A stretch of DNA of 64,000 nt from Gluconobacter sphaericus NBRC 12467 (GCF_006539125.1 NZ_BJMK01000007.1:81602-145601), one strand, 5' to 3'; positions 18,422 through 28,129 are shown, numbered from the stretch's first letter. A program made the numbers and translations. The notes: a model not told the origin generated them from the letters alone.

Positions 18422-19009
18422 ATGAACAGACGAGATTTCAATGCCCTGCTGGCAGGGCTGGGTCTGACCTTCGGAGAGGGGAAGATCCATCACGCCAGCG
18501 CCACGACCTCTCGTGTGGATGTCTTTAAGCTGCGCGCCAATGACTGGGTTCCGAATAATCCGGATCTGCCCGTCATCGTCTATCGCAATGCGCTTGAAGC
18601 CGGGCCGGATCGCGAGGCGGTGTATGAAGACCTGTTCAGCCGGAACGACTGGCCGCCGCAGTGGCGAAACGGTGTTTATCCGTTTCATCACTATCACAGC
18701 CTTGGTCATGAAGTTCTGGGCTTTTCCAATGGTTCCGCACGCCTGATGCTTGGCGGCCCGAACGCCCGGACGGTCGAGGTACGCGGTGGCGACATCGCCG
18801 TGCTTCCGGCCGGAACGGGGCATTGCAATCTCGGATCGGACACGGAGTTCGCCGTCATCGGCGCTTATCCACCCAACCAGTCTTTCGACATCCTCCGCGC
18901 TGCGCCTACGGCGGAGCAGAGTGCCCGTATTCACGGTCTACCATTCCCGAAAACCGATCCGGTTCAGGGCGCAGCAGGTGTTCTCGCGCGGGAGTGGCAC
19001 CCTTCATGA
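18422..19009 (+). CDS. Cupin-domain protein, YjlB-like, with Tat-like leader
   Basis: A 195-residue protein starting at ATG 18422. It opens with MNRRDFNALLAGLG, which resembles a twin-arginine leader (RRxFxxLL), though the hydrophobic core is short. The cupin core follows: HHYHSLGHEVLGFSNGSARL then GGDIAVLPAGTGHCNL, with His residues suited to metal binding. This is the YjlB-type cupin family, of unknown function. The stop TGA overlaps an ATGATG from which the next protein would begin, indicating an operon. Confidence 0.78.
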   Translation: MNRRDFNALLAGLGLTFGEGKIHHASATTSRVDVFKLRANDWVPNNPDLPVIVYRNALEAGPDREAVYEDLFSRNDWPPQWRNGVYPFHHYHSLGHEVLGFSNGSARLMLGGPNARTVEVRGGDIAVLPAGTGHCNLGSDTEFAVIGAYPPNQSFDILRAAPTAEQSARIHGLPFPKTDPVQGAAGVLAREWHPS

Positions 19010-19072
19010 TGGCCTTTCCTCTCAGACGACGCCCTTTCCTCGCAGCACTCGCCGGTCTGGCCACCGTCAGTA

Positions 19073-19732
19073 ATGCCGGCGCGGTGGGTTCCCCACATGC
19101 AGCAGACGCGGATCGGCATCATCGGCACCGGACATGTCGGCACAACGCTGGCTGAATTCTGGGTCCACGCGGGTTACCACGTCATGGTCGCAGCCCGCTC
19201 CCTGGGTGAGGCGCAATCGCTGGCCACCTCGCTGGGCCCGCTCGCAACAGCGGGAACTCCGGCTCAGGCGGCGGCTTATGGAGACATAGTAGTTCTGGCT
19301 GTGCCCTATCGGGCTATCCCGCAGCTTGGCCCGCAACTGAGTCGGACGTTGTTGGACAAGGTAGTGCTTGATCCATCCAACCCTTATCCGTGGAGGGATG
19401 GGCCTATTGCGGAGACCGCGCAGAAGGACGGGGCGGGGGTGACGACACAGCGTTATTTTCCTTCCGCGCATGTGGTCCGGGCGTTCAACTCAATTGACAT
19501 GACTACGCTTCGTTCTGAAGCGCATCGTGCTCTCCCTTTGCTGGCTGTGCCGGTTGCGGGGGATGATGCGGGGGCGGTGTCACAGGTAGAGACGTTGGTG
19601 AGGGCAGCCGGATTCGAGCCTGTCGTGACTGGGAATCTTGCGACCGCAAAACTGTTCCAGCCAGGCAGCACAGGTTTTGAGTTGGAACAGGATGTCGCTG
19701 GTCTGAAGCAGGCACTTCACCTGCCGCAGTAG
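19073..19732 (+). CDS. NAD(P)-binding protein (F420H2:NADP oxidoreductase-like), apparently frameshifted leader
   Basis: The open frame carries a Rossmann fold (TRIGIIGTGHVGTTLAEFW, VAARS, DIVVLAVPYRAI) and the C-terminal features of NADP oxidoreductase coenzyme F420-dependent-like proteins. In-frame ATGs are at 19073 and 19097, neither with a ribosome-binding site. In another frame, an ATG at 19006 or 19009 overlaps the cupin stop and encodes a Tat-like leader, FPLRRRPFLAALAGLAT, which ends just where the Rossmann sequence begins. The natural protein is probably an exported fusion of the two, broken by one extra base in the C4 run at 19091-19094 or nearby. It is either a sequencing/assembly error or a real mutation. 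Confidence 0.7.
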   Translation: MPARWVPHMQQTRIGIIGTGHVGTTLAEFWVHAGYHVMVAARSLGEAQSLATSLGPLATAGTPAQAAAYGDIVVLAVPYRAIPQLGPQLSRTLLDKVVLDPSNPYPWRDGPIAETAQKDGAGVTTQRYFPSAHVVRAFNSIDMTTLRSEAHRALPLLAVPVAGDDAGAVSQVETLVRAAGFEPVVTGNLATAKLFQPGSTGFELEQDVAGLKQALHLPQ

Positions 19733-19807
19733 GGGAAGTCTGTTCGGGAAGCGTCGGCCTCGAGAGAGGAGGCGCGTCCTGCGGAAAAATCCGTTACGGT
19801 CCTGTCC

Positions 19808-22009
19808 GTGAAGACAGTGCCCCTTTCCGTTCCGGACCTTGATCCAGACGAACTTCTGGTCTGTGTGGAGTCTCCTGACCCTGCACTGATTCTGCCGCCT
19901 GCCATCATTCGGTCCTTTTTGGATCAGGGGCGGCAGATGATCTCCTGGCTTCCGGTCGCGGTAGGGCTCGGCGCTCTGCTTTATCTGGTTCTGCCGTTCG
20001 AGCCTTCCGTGTTGTGTGGTGTGTTCGTTACGGTTCTGCCGATCCTGATGGGGGGCGCCTGTTTCTGGTGGGGCTGGCAGCGGCTGTTTCCGCGTCTGTT
20101 GGGATTCGCATTGCTCTCTGCGGCGATCGGCTTTGGTGACCTGGCGTTTCAGGCCCGGATGCAGCCGCCCATGCCAGCTCTGCCTAGCCATGCTACCGTT
20201 CTTACCGGGCGCGTCCAGTCGCTGGAAATCCTGCCACCTCGTAATGACGACGAGGATGACGGCCATCGCGTGACTTTGGCGGATGCCGTGTTCGAGACGC
20301 CTGTCGATGCCGGGATGGCACCGTTACGCCGGACGCTGCATATCCGTCTGCGCGATGATGACGACGTGCTTCTTGAACCCGGAAGCACGATCCGCCTCCG
20401 CACCATGCTGCGCGCACCGCCGCCGCCTTCTTGGCCCGGCGGACGGGATCTTCAGCGGGAAGCCTGGTTCTCGGGGGTGGCTGGAAGTGGTTATGCGCTC
20501 GGGCCCGCCAATTTTTTAGGCGCACACGCCCGCCAATCGTGGCTTGAGGCCCTGCGCGAGGCTGTGGCTCTGCGTGCCCATGCTGCGCTGTCCGACCAGA
20601 CTGCCGCCATTGCCGCCACGCTTCTTGCAGGAGAGGCCGGGAGCATCGACCAGCATACGCGCGAGACGTTTTCCGCTTCGGGTTTGGCGCATCTTATTGC
20701 CGTGGCCGGGCTGCATTTGGGGCTCGTGATGGCGGTCGTCATCGTGACGCTGCGCCATGGACTGGCCACTATTGAATATGTTGCCTTGCGCTGGCCATGC
20801 CGGCAGATTGCCGCTGTTGCCGGACTGTTGGCCGGAGCGGGTTATGTGATGTTGACAGGAGCGCATCTTCCCAGCCTGCGGGCGCTGGGCATGGCCAGTA
20901 TCGTAACACTGGCCATCGTGACCGGACGGCGTGTTCTGTCTATGCGGTCGCTGTCCATTGTGGCGCTTCTGATTCTGTTGGTTTCCCCGGTTTCTGTCGT
21001 CGATGTGTCGTTTCAGATGTCCTTTTCCGCCGTGATGGGGCTGATCGCTGGCTATGGTGTCTTGCGTGAGCCGCTTATGCGTTTGCGGGGTGAGGGAGAG
21101 TGGTATCGCGTTGTCGCGTCCCATTGTGCCGCGCTTGTTCTGACGAGTCTTCTGGCCGGACTGGCGACACTGCCAGTTAGTATGGCGCATTTCGGCGCGT
21201 TTCAGCCCTGGTTCGTGTTGGCGAATCTCGTGGCCGTGCCGCTGGCGGCGGTCTGGATCATGCCGGTCGGTCTTCTGGCGCTCGTGGCCATGCCGCTCCA
21301 TGCCGAAGCACCGTTCCTGAAGTTCATGGGAGTGGGAATCCGCGTGGTGCAGACATTGGCGGAGCGTGTGGCGGCGTTTCCGATGGCGCATCAGTCCGTA
21401 CCCGCAATGCCAGGCTGGGGCCTGCTTCTGGTGATGCTTGGGCTGTGTTTCCTATGTTTGTGGAAAGGTAGGATATGTCTTGTAGGATTGCTGCCCATCA
21501 TGGTCGGGGTGGTCTCGATCTGGCTTGCGCCGAAGCCGGATATTTTTATTTCTCCAGATGCGGGGTTGATGGGCGTGCGTCGCCAGGGTGTCCTTCTGAT
21601 CGGGCCTCATTCCAGCTTGCAACGCCGTACATTGGAAGACTGGCAGCAGGCGCTTGCTCTTCCCATGGCGCCCCTGCCGTCAGACTGTCTGGCCGGCCTG
21701 TGTCGAATGCCTCTCGGTGCGCAGACTGTTCTGCTGCGTGTACGTGATGCGTCGGATGGCAATACGCTGCCGACTGCGGAGCAGTGCGGGGGCGTGAGCC
21801 TGTTCATTAGCGTTTCGCCCGTGCGGAAAGGTTGCCCGGGCGTATCGTCCATTGATCGGTTTTCGGTTTGGCGGGATGGGGCCTACAGCGTGTTTACAGA
21901 GCGGGGTCTTACAGTCGTGTCGGACCGGAGCTGGCGTGGAAACCGGCTCTGGGTTCCGCCCGTGGGCTGGCATGGCATGCCTAACCTGCCTCTGGCCCAG
22001 TCTGAATGA
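19808..22009 (+). CDS. comEC: ComEC/Rec2 family DNA-uptake channel protein
   Basis: Inner-membrane competence protein that passes single-stranded DNA into the cytoplasm. It starts at GTG 19808 and has 733 residues. After an N-terminal membrane segment and the soluble OB-type region, the competence domain shows AATLLAGEAGSIDQHTRETF, SGLAHLIAVAGLHLGLV and many helices including SFQMSFSAVMGLIAGYGV. The C-terminal part (from about residue 575) does not show the HxHxDH motif of the metallo-beta-lactamase domain, so this is the short alphaproteobacterial form. With dprA it suggests natural transformation machinery. Confidence 0.92.
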   Translation: MKTVPLSVPDLDPDELLVCVESPDPALILPPAIIRSFLDQGRQMISWLPVAVGLGALLYLVLPFEPSVLCGVFVTVLPILMGGACFWWGWQRLFPRLLGFALLSAAIGFGDLAFQARMQPPMPALPSHATVLTGRVQSLEILPPRNDDEDDGHRVTLADAVFETPVDAGMAPLRRTLHIRLRDDDDVLLEPGSTIRLRTMLRAPPPPSWPGGRDLQREAWFSGVAGSGYALGPANFLGAHARQSWLEALREAVALRAHAALSDQTAAIAATLLAGEAGSIDQHTRETFSASGLAHLIAVAGLHLGLVMAVVIVTLRHGLATIEYVALRWPCRQIAAVAGLLAGAGYVMLTGAHLPSLRALGMASIVTLAIVTGRRVLSMRSLSIVALLILLVSPVSVVDVSFQMSFSAVMGLIAGYGVLREPLMRLRGEGEWYRVVASHCAALVLTSLLAGLATLPVSMAHFGAFQPWFVLANLVAVPLAAVWIMPVGLLALVAMPLHAEAPFLKFMGVGIRVVQTLAERVAAFPMAHQSVPAMPGWGLLLVMLGLCFLCLWKGRICLVGLLPIMVGVVSIWLAPKPDIFISPDAGLMGVRRQGVLLIGPHSSLQRRTLEDWQQALALPMAPLPSDCLAGLCRMPLGAQTVLLRVRDASDGNTLPTAEQCGGVSLFISVSPVRKGCPGVSSIDRFSVWRDGAYSVFTERGLTVVSDRSWRGNRLWVPPVGWHGMPNLPLAQSE

Positions 22010-22073
22010 GTATCTTTCAACCTTTTGGAAAGTAATCGCCCTGTAGGATCGCCTGACAAGGAGGTCCGCTATC

Positions 22074-22583
22074 GTGGCTTGCAAACCCGCAACGGGCGTT
22101 CTGCTCGCATATGCACTGACGGCTGCCGTTCCGGCACAGGCTGCTCCCGCCGTGATCTGGGACGGGCTGAGTCTGGGCATGAGCGTTGCGGAAGCAAAGT
22201 TCAGCCATCCGGAAATGACGGCGCTGCCCACGCCGGTGCCGCGTGCGGGTTTCGCGCGCTATGTGATGCAGGGGCCTTCGATAGGCTCCTGCCTTTCGAA
22301 TGTGGATGTGAATTTTCTCGGTGGCCGTCTGGCTTCGGTTGAGGTGCATGCCCTGACGGATACGGATTCCGGCGATGTTCGGATCTGTGCCGATGAATGG
22401 GGGCGCGCGGTCCGTCAGAAATACGGCCTGCCGCTATTCGATATCCGAACCCCCCTGACTGAAAACATCACCTGGAATGCCAATGGCTTTTCGGTCACGA
22501 CCCATATGCGCGTGGTCAATACGGTCGTGGTCTATTCCGTGTCCTATCAGGCCTCTCGCCGGACAGCGGCCCAGATCCTTTAG
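22074..22583 (+). CDS. Small secreted hypothetical protein
   Basis: A 169-residue protein beginning at GTG 22074, supported by a perfect AAGGAGGT at 22058-22065. A signal peptide ends near VPAQAA. The remainder includes IWDGLSLGMSVAEAKFSHP, a motif type often seen in small periplasmic proteins that follow a DGLxLGMS pattern, and two cysteines (GSCLS, RICADEW). No family name or function is assigned. Its stop overlaps the end of convergent nth by four bases. Confidence 0.65.
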   Translation: MACKPATGVLLAYALTAAVPAQAAPAVIWDGLSLGMSVAEAKFSHPEMTALPTPVPRAGFARYVMQGPSIGSCLSNVDVNFLGGRLASVEVHALTDTDSGDVRICADEWGRAVRQKYGLPLFDIRTPLTENITWNANGFSVTTHMRVVNTVVVYSVSYQASRRTAAQIL

Positions 22584-23278
22584 GTGGCAGCGACTTTTCG
22601 TGTTGGCGGAGCCTGCATCCGTTTGTCCGGATAGAGGCACCATTTCGTTGCCGGGCAGCGCCAGCATTCCGGTGTACGTGCCTTGCAGACATAGCGCCCA
22701 TGCAGGATCAGCCAGTGATGTGCCGGACGCAGCATGTCTTTCGGGATCCGCGCGACCAGACCATCCTCGACCTGGCGCACGGTTTTGCCCGGCGCCAGGC
22801 CAGTCCGGTTGCCGATGCGGAAGATATGCGTATCGACTGCCATCGTATCCGCCCCGAACGCGACATTCATCACGACATTTGCCGTCTTGCGACCCACACC
22901 GGCCAGCGCTTCGAGCGAAGCCCGGTCGGACGGGACCTGTCCTCCGTGCCGTGCCAACAACTGTTCGCATAACAGCGCCACGTTATGCGCCTTTGCCCGC
23001 CATAGTCCGATGGTGCGGATATGGCGAGCAATGCCTTCTTCCCCGAGGGCGGTCATTGATGCGGGGTCAGGCGCTTCCTCGAACAGGCCTTTCGTTGCCT
23101 TGTTGACGGATTTGTCCGTGGCCTGGGCTGAAAGCACGACGCTCACCAGAAGTTCGAACGGATTGCAGAATACCAGTTCGCTCTCCGCGTTGGGGTTGGC
23201 TTCGGCCAGTGCGGTGATGAAGGCTTTCGCGGCAGCCTTGCTCATGGCCCGGCTTGCGGTTGCGGGGGCATCGGTCAT
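22580..23278 (-). CDS. nth: Endonuclease III
   Basis: Base-excision repair glycosylase/AP lyase for oxidised pyrimidines. The ATG at 23278 is preferred (GGAG eight bases upstream), giving 232 residues. The helix-hairpin-helix ALAGVGRKTANVV holds the catalytic Lys, followed by AVDTHIFRIGNR with the catalytic Asp. The C-terminal C-x6-C-x2-C-x5-C cluster ligand pattern (CKARTPECWRCPATKWC) binds 4Fe-4S. Confidence 0.95.
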   Translation of the reverse strand: MTDAPATASRAMSKAAAKAFITALAEANPNAESELVFCNPFELLVSVVLSAQATDKSVNKATKGLFEEAPDPASMTALGEEGIARHIRTIGLWRAKAHNVALLCEQLLARHGGQVPSDRASLEALAGVGRKTANVVMNVAFGADTMAVDTHIFRIGNRTGLAPGKTVRQVEDGLVARIPKDMLRPAHHWLILHGRYVCKARTPECWRCPATKWCLYPDKRMQAPPTRKVAAT

Positions 23279-23424
23279 GACGGGGGCTCCACCGGGATGT
23301 CTTGCAGGCTGTTGCGTCCGGTCCGGACAGACAGCAAGATACGGCAAAGTTCTAAAAATTCCATGCCATCACACCGTGGCCTGCCCTGCATCACAGCGCA
23401 GGCAGACAGACGGCGGAGCCTTTT

Positions 23425-25263
23425 GTGTCCGATACTACCCCCCTCATGACCCGCCAGCAGAAGGAAGGCCGCAAACAGGACGTGTCCTTCACGGAAGTCC
23501 TCTCCTTCGTTTCAAGTCGCTGGTGTCACCATCCCCTGCTGCTGTCGAAAACCCTTGGCGGCGTTGGCCTGGCCACGCTGGCCGATGTCTGCACGCCCAT
23601 TCTCGCAGGGCGTCTGGTGGATGATATTTCCCGCCATGCCGCAGGCTCCGCCGTGCAGCAGACTGCCGAACTGCTGCATCTGCGGGACGATGCGGTCCTG
23701 ATGGTTACGGGGCTGATTGTCCTTGGGCTGGTCGGGCTCTTCGGGCGGCGTTCGTCCTTTATCGGGATTTCGCACCTTACGCTCGCCATCATGCACCATA
23801 TTGCCAATCAGGCTTTCGATCGGGTGCAGCGCTTTTCGACGGACTGGCATTCTAACAACTTTGCCGGCTCCACCGTCCGCAAGCTGACGCGTGGCATCTG
23901 GGCGATTGATACGCTGGACGATACGCTGCTGCTTCTGATCGCGCCCGAAGTGCTGGTTCTGGGCGGAACGACGGCCGTTCTCATGTTCCGCTCGCCGCTC
24001 ATGGGTTCGGTACTGGCCGTCTCGGTCGTGCTGTTCGCCTGGCTTTCCATCATCCTGACCCTGCGTTACGTCGCGCCCACCGCCCGTGCTTCCAATGAAT
24101 GGGACACGAAAATGGGTGCAGCGATGGCTGATGCCGTGACCTGCAACCCGGTCGTCAAGGCGTTCGGTGCGGAAGACCGTGAGGATGCGCGGCTCGACAG
24201 CATTATCCATGGCTGGCGTCAGCGCACTCTGAAAACCTGGATCCGCGGGACAAACAGCGCCAATCTTCAGGCTCTGGCGTCGCTTGCCATGCGGATGCTA
24301 CTGATCGGACTGGCTGTCTTGCTGTGGTGGGACGGCAAGGCGGGCCCGGGTGACGTGGCCTATGTGTTGACGATGATGTTTCTCGTGCAGGGCTATCTGC
24401 GCGATTTGGGACAGCAGGTCAGTCAGGTGCAGCGTTCGGTCAACGAAATGGAAGAGTTGGTGGCAATTTTCCGCCGCGATCCCGCCATTCAGGACGCTCC
24501 CGATGCGCAGAAGGCCCATTTCTCGCACGGTGCCATCCGGTTCGAGCATGTGGACTTCCAATATCCCGGACAGGCCAAGCCGCTTTATCATGATCTGAGC
24601 ATTGATATCGTGCCGGGCTCCCGTGTGGCGCTTGTCGGACCGAGCGGATCGGGCAAGACGACGCTGACTAAGCTGCTTCAGCGTCTTTATGACGTGAATG
24701 GCGGGCGGATCGTGGTAGATGGGCAGGATATTGCGCATGTCACGCAGGATTCCCTGCGTTCGCACATTGCTATCGTCCCGCAGGAGCCGATCCTGTTTCA
24801 CCGGACGCTAGCAGAAAACATTGCTTATGCGCGCCCGGACGCCAGTCGTGCAGAAATCGAGGAGGCCGCCCGGTTTGCAAATGCCGCGCCGTTCATCGAG
24901 CGTCTGCCTGAAGGTTACGAAACCATGGTCGGAGAGCGTGGCGTGAAGCTCTCGGGAGGCGAGCGCCAGCGTGTCGCCATCGCCCGGGCCTTTTTGGCTG
25001 ACGCGCCGATCCTGATCTTTGATGAAGCGACGTCCAGCCTCGATTCAGAGTCCGAATCCCTCGTGCAGGACGCCATGCGCCGCCTCATGCAGAACCGGAC
25101 GGTCATCGTCGTGGCGCATCGTCTCTCCACGGTCATGGAACTGGACCGTATTCTGGTCTTCAGTCAGGGTGAACTGAAGGAAGACGGGACTCATGCCGCG
25201 CTGATCGAGCGAGAAGGCGGGATCTACCGTCGCCTGTTCGAGCTTCAATCTCTGGAAGCCTGA
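23425..25263 (+). CDS. ABC transporter, fused membrane and ATPase domains (exporter type)
   Basis: Half-transporter of 612 residues starting at GTG 23425 (GGAG upstream). An N-terminal six-helix ABC membrane domain spans about residues 25-340, then a nucleotide-binding domain with Walker A GPSGSGKTTLTKL, signature LSGGERQRVAIARA, Walker B ILIFDEATSSLD and the H-loop VAHRLSTV. It would work as a homodimer in the inner membrane as a lipid, peptide or drug exporter. The substrate cannot be deduced. It resembles the MsbA/MdlB-type group but lacks anything specific to lipid A flippases that I can see. Confidence 0.9.
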   Translation: MSDTTPLMTRQQKEGRKQDVSFTEVLSFVSSRWCHHPLLLSKTLGGVGLATLADVCTPILAGRLVDDISRHAAGSAVQQTAELLHLRDDAVLMVTGLIVLGLVGLFGRRSSFIGISHLTLAIMHHIANQAFDRVQRFSTDWHSNNFAGSTVRKLTRGIWAIDTLDDTLLLLIAPEVLVLGGTTAVLMFRSPLMGSVLAVSVVLFAWLSIILTLRYVAPTARASNEWDTKMGAAMADAVTCNPVVKAFGAEDREDARLDSIIHGWRQRTLKTWIRGTNSANLQALASLAMRMLLIGLAVLLWWDGKAGPGDVAYVLTMMFLVQGYLRDLGQQVSQVQRSVNEMEELVAIFRRDPAIQDAPDAQKAHFSHGAIRFEHVDFQYPGQAKPLYHDLSIDIVPGSRVALVGPSGSGKTTLTKLLQRLYDVNGGRIVVDGQDIAHVTQDSLRSHIAIVPQEPILFHRTLAENIAYARPDASRAEIEEAARFANAAPFIERLPEGYETMVGERGVKLSGGERQRVAIARAFLADAPILIFDEATSSLDSESESLVQDAMRRLMQNRTVIVVAHRLSTVMELDRILVFSQGELKEDGTHAALIEREGGIYRRLFELQSLEA

Positions 25264-25382
25264 TACGGGAGCGGAAAGGGAAGGGGTTTTTGCATCCTTT
25301 CATGTCCGGCAGCGTTTTTTTTGTAGTGGGTTTTACCGGCCGGACGATGCATGCCCGACGGGAGCCACACAGGAGACCGCCC

Positions 25383-26762
25383 ATGACCATCCGTTCCGTT
25401 TTCGCCGCCCTGCTGCTCGCAACACCTTCCGCTCTGAGTGCAGGGAGCGCGATGGCCGAGCCGGTAGCGTTTGAGCATGCGCGTCTGATCGATGGAACGG
25501 GTGCTCTGGCGCAGCCGGATACGACGGTGGTTATCGATAATGGTACCATCATCTCCGTCGGTATTCCTGCACCGGCCGAGGTGCGACATGTGGATCTGAC
25601 GGGCAAGACGCTTATGCCCGCTCTCATCAGCAATCACGTCCATGTCGGGCTTGTGAAGGGCACGGGGGGCAGTCGGGACAACTACACCCGATCCAATATT
25701 CTTGCGGCCCTGAAGCAGTATTCCGATTACGGTGTTCTGACGGTCACGGCGCTAGGCCTGAACCGCTCTCCGCTTTTCGATACGTTGAGGCAGGAGCAGC
25801 ATGATGGCCGTAATTCGGGTGCGGATTTGTATGGCGTGGACCAAGGTATTGGTGCGCCTGAGGGCGCCCCTCCAGCAGCCATGGTCAAGGGTGTTGGTCC
25901 CGATCAGGTTTTCCGGCCTACCACGCCGGAAGAGGCCCGCAAGGACGTGGATCAGATGATCGCGGAGCATACGGATTTTGTGAAGTTGTGGGTGGACGAT
26001 TTCCGTAATGACGTGCCCGACGGCAAGACCTATCCAATGTTGTCCCCGGCCATCTATCAGGTGGTCATTGACGAAGCGCATCAGCATGGCACGCGGGTTG
26101 CGGTCCATATTCATGATCTTGCCGTCGCCAAGGCCATTGTTGCTTCGAAGGCGGACATCCTTGCTCATGGCGTGCGGGACCAACCTGTCGATCATGATCT
26201 GATCGCCGCGATGCTTCGTCAGGGGACGTGGTATATCGCGACGCTGGATCTGGATGAGGCGAACTATCTTTATGCCGAACAGCCTGAGTTACTTTCCAAC
26301 CCGTTTGTGCTGGCGGGTATCGATCCGGCTTTGCGTCGTCAATTCACGGACCCGAAATGGCGCTCGGAGACGATGGCCAAACCGCTGACCAAGGCCTCAC
26401 ATTATGCGCTGTCTATCAATCAGAAGAACCTTGCCGTTCTGTATCGTGCGGGCGTGAAAGTTGGTTTTGGTACGGATTCCGGGGCTGCTCCGACGCGTAT
26501 TCCCGGCTTTGCTGAGCATCGTGAGCTCTACCTGACGGTGCAGGCGGGACTGTCGCCCGTGCAAGCCATCAGTCTGGCGACGGGCAATGCTGCAGCCCTG
26601 TTGCACTTGGCTGATCGCGGTGTGATCGCGCCGGGCCGCCGGGCCGATCTGCTGGTTGTGAACGGCAATGCTGATGAAAGTATTGGTGCCGTGGACCAGA
26701 TCGATCAGGTCTGGCAGCGGGGCGTCCTTGTCAGCCACGGCCCCGTGCGCTCAAAGAATTGA
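25383..26762 (+). CDS. Secreted amidohydrolase-family protein
   Basis: Periplasmic metallo-hydrolase of 459 residues starting at ATG 25383 (AGGAGA upstream), with signal peptide ending near GSAMA. The amidohydrolase core has the HVH metal motif at residues 85-87 (ALISNHVHVG), a candidate carbamylated Lys at 201 (VKLWVDD), His residues in AVHIHD (242-244) and ILAHG (about 262), and the Asp in GFGTDSGA. All ligands are present, so it is probably active. It belongs to the imidazolonepropionase/prolidase-like subgroup; substrates are likely cyclic amides or peptides, but none can be assigned. Confidence 0.85.
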   Translation: MTIRSVFAALLLATPSALSAGSAMAEPVAFEHARLIDGTGALAQPDTTVVIDNGTIISVGIPAPAEVRHVDLTGKTLMPALISNHVHVGLVKGTGGSRDNYTRSNILAALKQYSDYGVLTVTALGLNRSPLFDTLRQEQHDGRNSGADLYGVDQGIGAPEGAPPAAMVKGVGPDQVFRPTTPEEARKDVDQMIAEHTDFVKLWVDDFRNDVPDGKTYPMLSPAIYQVVIDEAHQHGTRVAVHIHDLAVAKAIVASKADILAHGVRDQPVDHDLIAAMLRQGTWYIATLDLDEANYLYAEQPELLSNPFVLAGIDPALRRQFTDPKWRSETMAKPLTKASHYALSINQKNLAVLYRAGVKVGFGTDSGAAPTRIPGFAEHRELYLTVQAGLSPVQAISLATGNAAALLHLADRGVIAPGRRADLLVVNGNADESIGAVDQIDQVWQRGVLVSHGPVRSKN

Positions 26763-26769
26763 AGAACGG

Positions 26770-27993
26770 TTATCCGGTAGTCTGGGTGCGCAAACGCACT
26801 GAAACCAGTCGGAACATCGGTCCCGTCAGGGTGGTGGAAATCACGGCCAGCACCATTAGCGATGCAAAAGCGAACTCCGAAATCATGCCATGGGCATGCA
26901 GGATGGTTGCCGCCACGATTTCCATGAGCCCCTTGCATTGCAACAGAGAGCCGATTCCTAGTGCCTGACTGTGCGTGAGGCCCGGTGCAGGCGGGAAGAC
27001 CCAGACGGCCAGGATCTTCGTGACGATGGCAATCACGACCAGTAGCAGGGATGCCAGAACGGACGGCCAGGTCAGTGCATCACCGTCGATCCGCAGTCCG
27101 CTATGGCCAAAGAACATCGGAGCCAGCCAGATCAGTGAGAACGTCCCAACGGTCTCGACTGGCAGGTGACGCACCCAGCGCGGCGGCATGAGCGCACCCG
27201 CGAAATAGGCGCCGATCAGCTCGTGCAGTCCTAGCTCATGGCTCGCCCAGGAGCCTGCGGCGAGATAGGCTGGAACCGCGGCCCAGATGATCCAGATCGG
27301 TGGGTTCTTAAGGTTTCGCGTGGCCCAGCTGCTTAGTAGTGCCATGCCGACGAGAAGCAGGACGGCCAGCCCCTCGAAGCCGGTCCAGCCATGCAGGGCA
27401 GCAGGGCCGCGCGCTGCGAACTGCAGAATGGCCAGTCCGATCCAAAGAGCTGCATCGTCTACAACTGCAAGCTTCAGGGCAAGCTGCCCGACGGGGCGGT
27501 AGACAGGCTCCAGTTCGCGTACAATCCCGATCAGGACCGGTAGCGCACTCACGGAAATGCAAAGGCCGATCGCCATGGCGCCGATCCAGCCATTTCCGTG
27601 GGGGGGCTGCCAGCCATGCAATGGTAGAAAGAAAAATTTGACCAGAATGCTTCCAATGACGAACGGGATTCCCAGTGCCACGAGTGCTCCGCCCAGCAGG
27701 CGCCCGAGTGTCGGGGAGGGGAGGTTTGCGGTTTCGGGAGCATGGGTGGGGTTCTGCCACATTTCCAGTCCGGCGGTGAACGCCAGAACCAGAACGGCCA
27801 GCCAGCCGATATAGTCGCCGTAAAGCGAGGGGATACCGACTTTTGACGCGGGAAAATGCAGGACAGCCAGAAAAATGCCGATAAGAATGGGCAGGATGGC
27901 AATTGGAATGGAGCGTCTGAGCAGCTGCCACAGTCCCCACGGAATAAGGACAAATATAAATGCATCCGTAAACAGTGCTGTCACATTCCCCAT
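26770..27993 (-). CDS. Cation:proton antiporter (CPA2/KefB-type membrane domain)
   Basis: A 407-residue inner-membrane protein of about twelve hydrophobic helices, with no TrkA-N nucleotide-binding domain at the C-terminus. FTAGLEMW near residue 92, AVVDDAALWIGLAI near residue 177 and ELIGAYFAGALMPP are conserved features of the Na+/H+ exchanger superfamily; the paired Asp residues in VVDDA are the ion-binding candidates. It converges on the amidohydrolase gene with only seven bases between. Ion specificity is unknown. Confidence 0.82.
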   Translation of the reverse strand: MGNVTALFTDAFIFVLIPWGLWQLLRRSIPIAILPILIGIFLAVLHFPASKVGIPSLYGDYIGWLAVLVLAFTAGLEMWQNPTHAPETANLPSPTLGRLLGGALVALGIPFVIGSILVKFFFLPLHGWQPPHGNGWIGAMAIGLCISVSALPVLIGIVRELEPVYRPVGQLALKLAVVDDAALWIGLAILQFAARGPAALHGWTGFEGLAVLLLVGMALLSSWATRNLKNPPIWIIWAAVPAYLAAGSWASHELGLHELIGAYFAGALMPPRWVRHLPVETVGTFSLIWLAPMFFGHSGLRIDGDALTWPSVLASLLLVVIAIVTKILAVWVFPPAPGLTHSQALGIGSLLQCKGLMEIVAATILHAHGMISEFAFASLMVLAVISTTLTGPMFRLVSVRLRTQTTG

Positions 27994-28129
27994 GACGTTC
28001 CCTTTTTTTGTTTCAGGCGCGCGTAAGGTAACATGGAAAATGAGGTTAATGAAAACTAATAAAAAATCTTAATAAATATAAAAATGCTTCAGAATTAAAA
28101 CGTAATGTTAAAACAATAATTGAGTTCGG

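Noticed and set aside
25304..25345. GTCCGGC/GCCGGAC dyad with a T8 run in its loop after the ABC exporter gene
   Set aside because: The T-run lies inside the loop rather than after the stem, so it is not a normal terminator, and the 28-base loop makes a hairpin weak.
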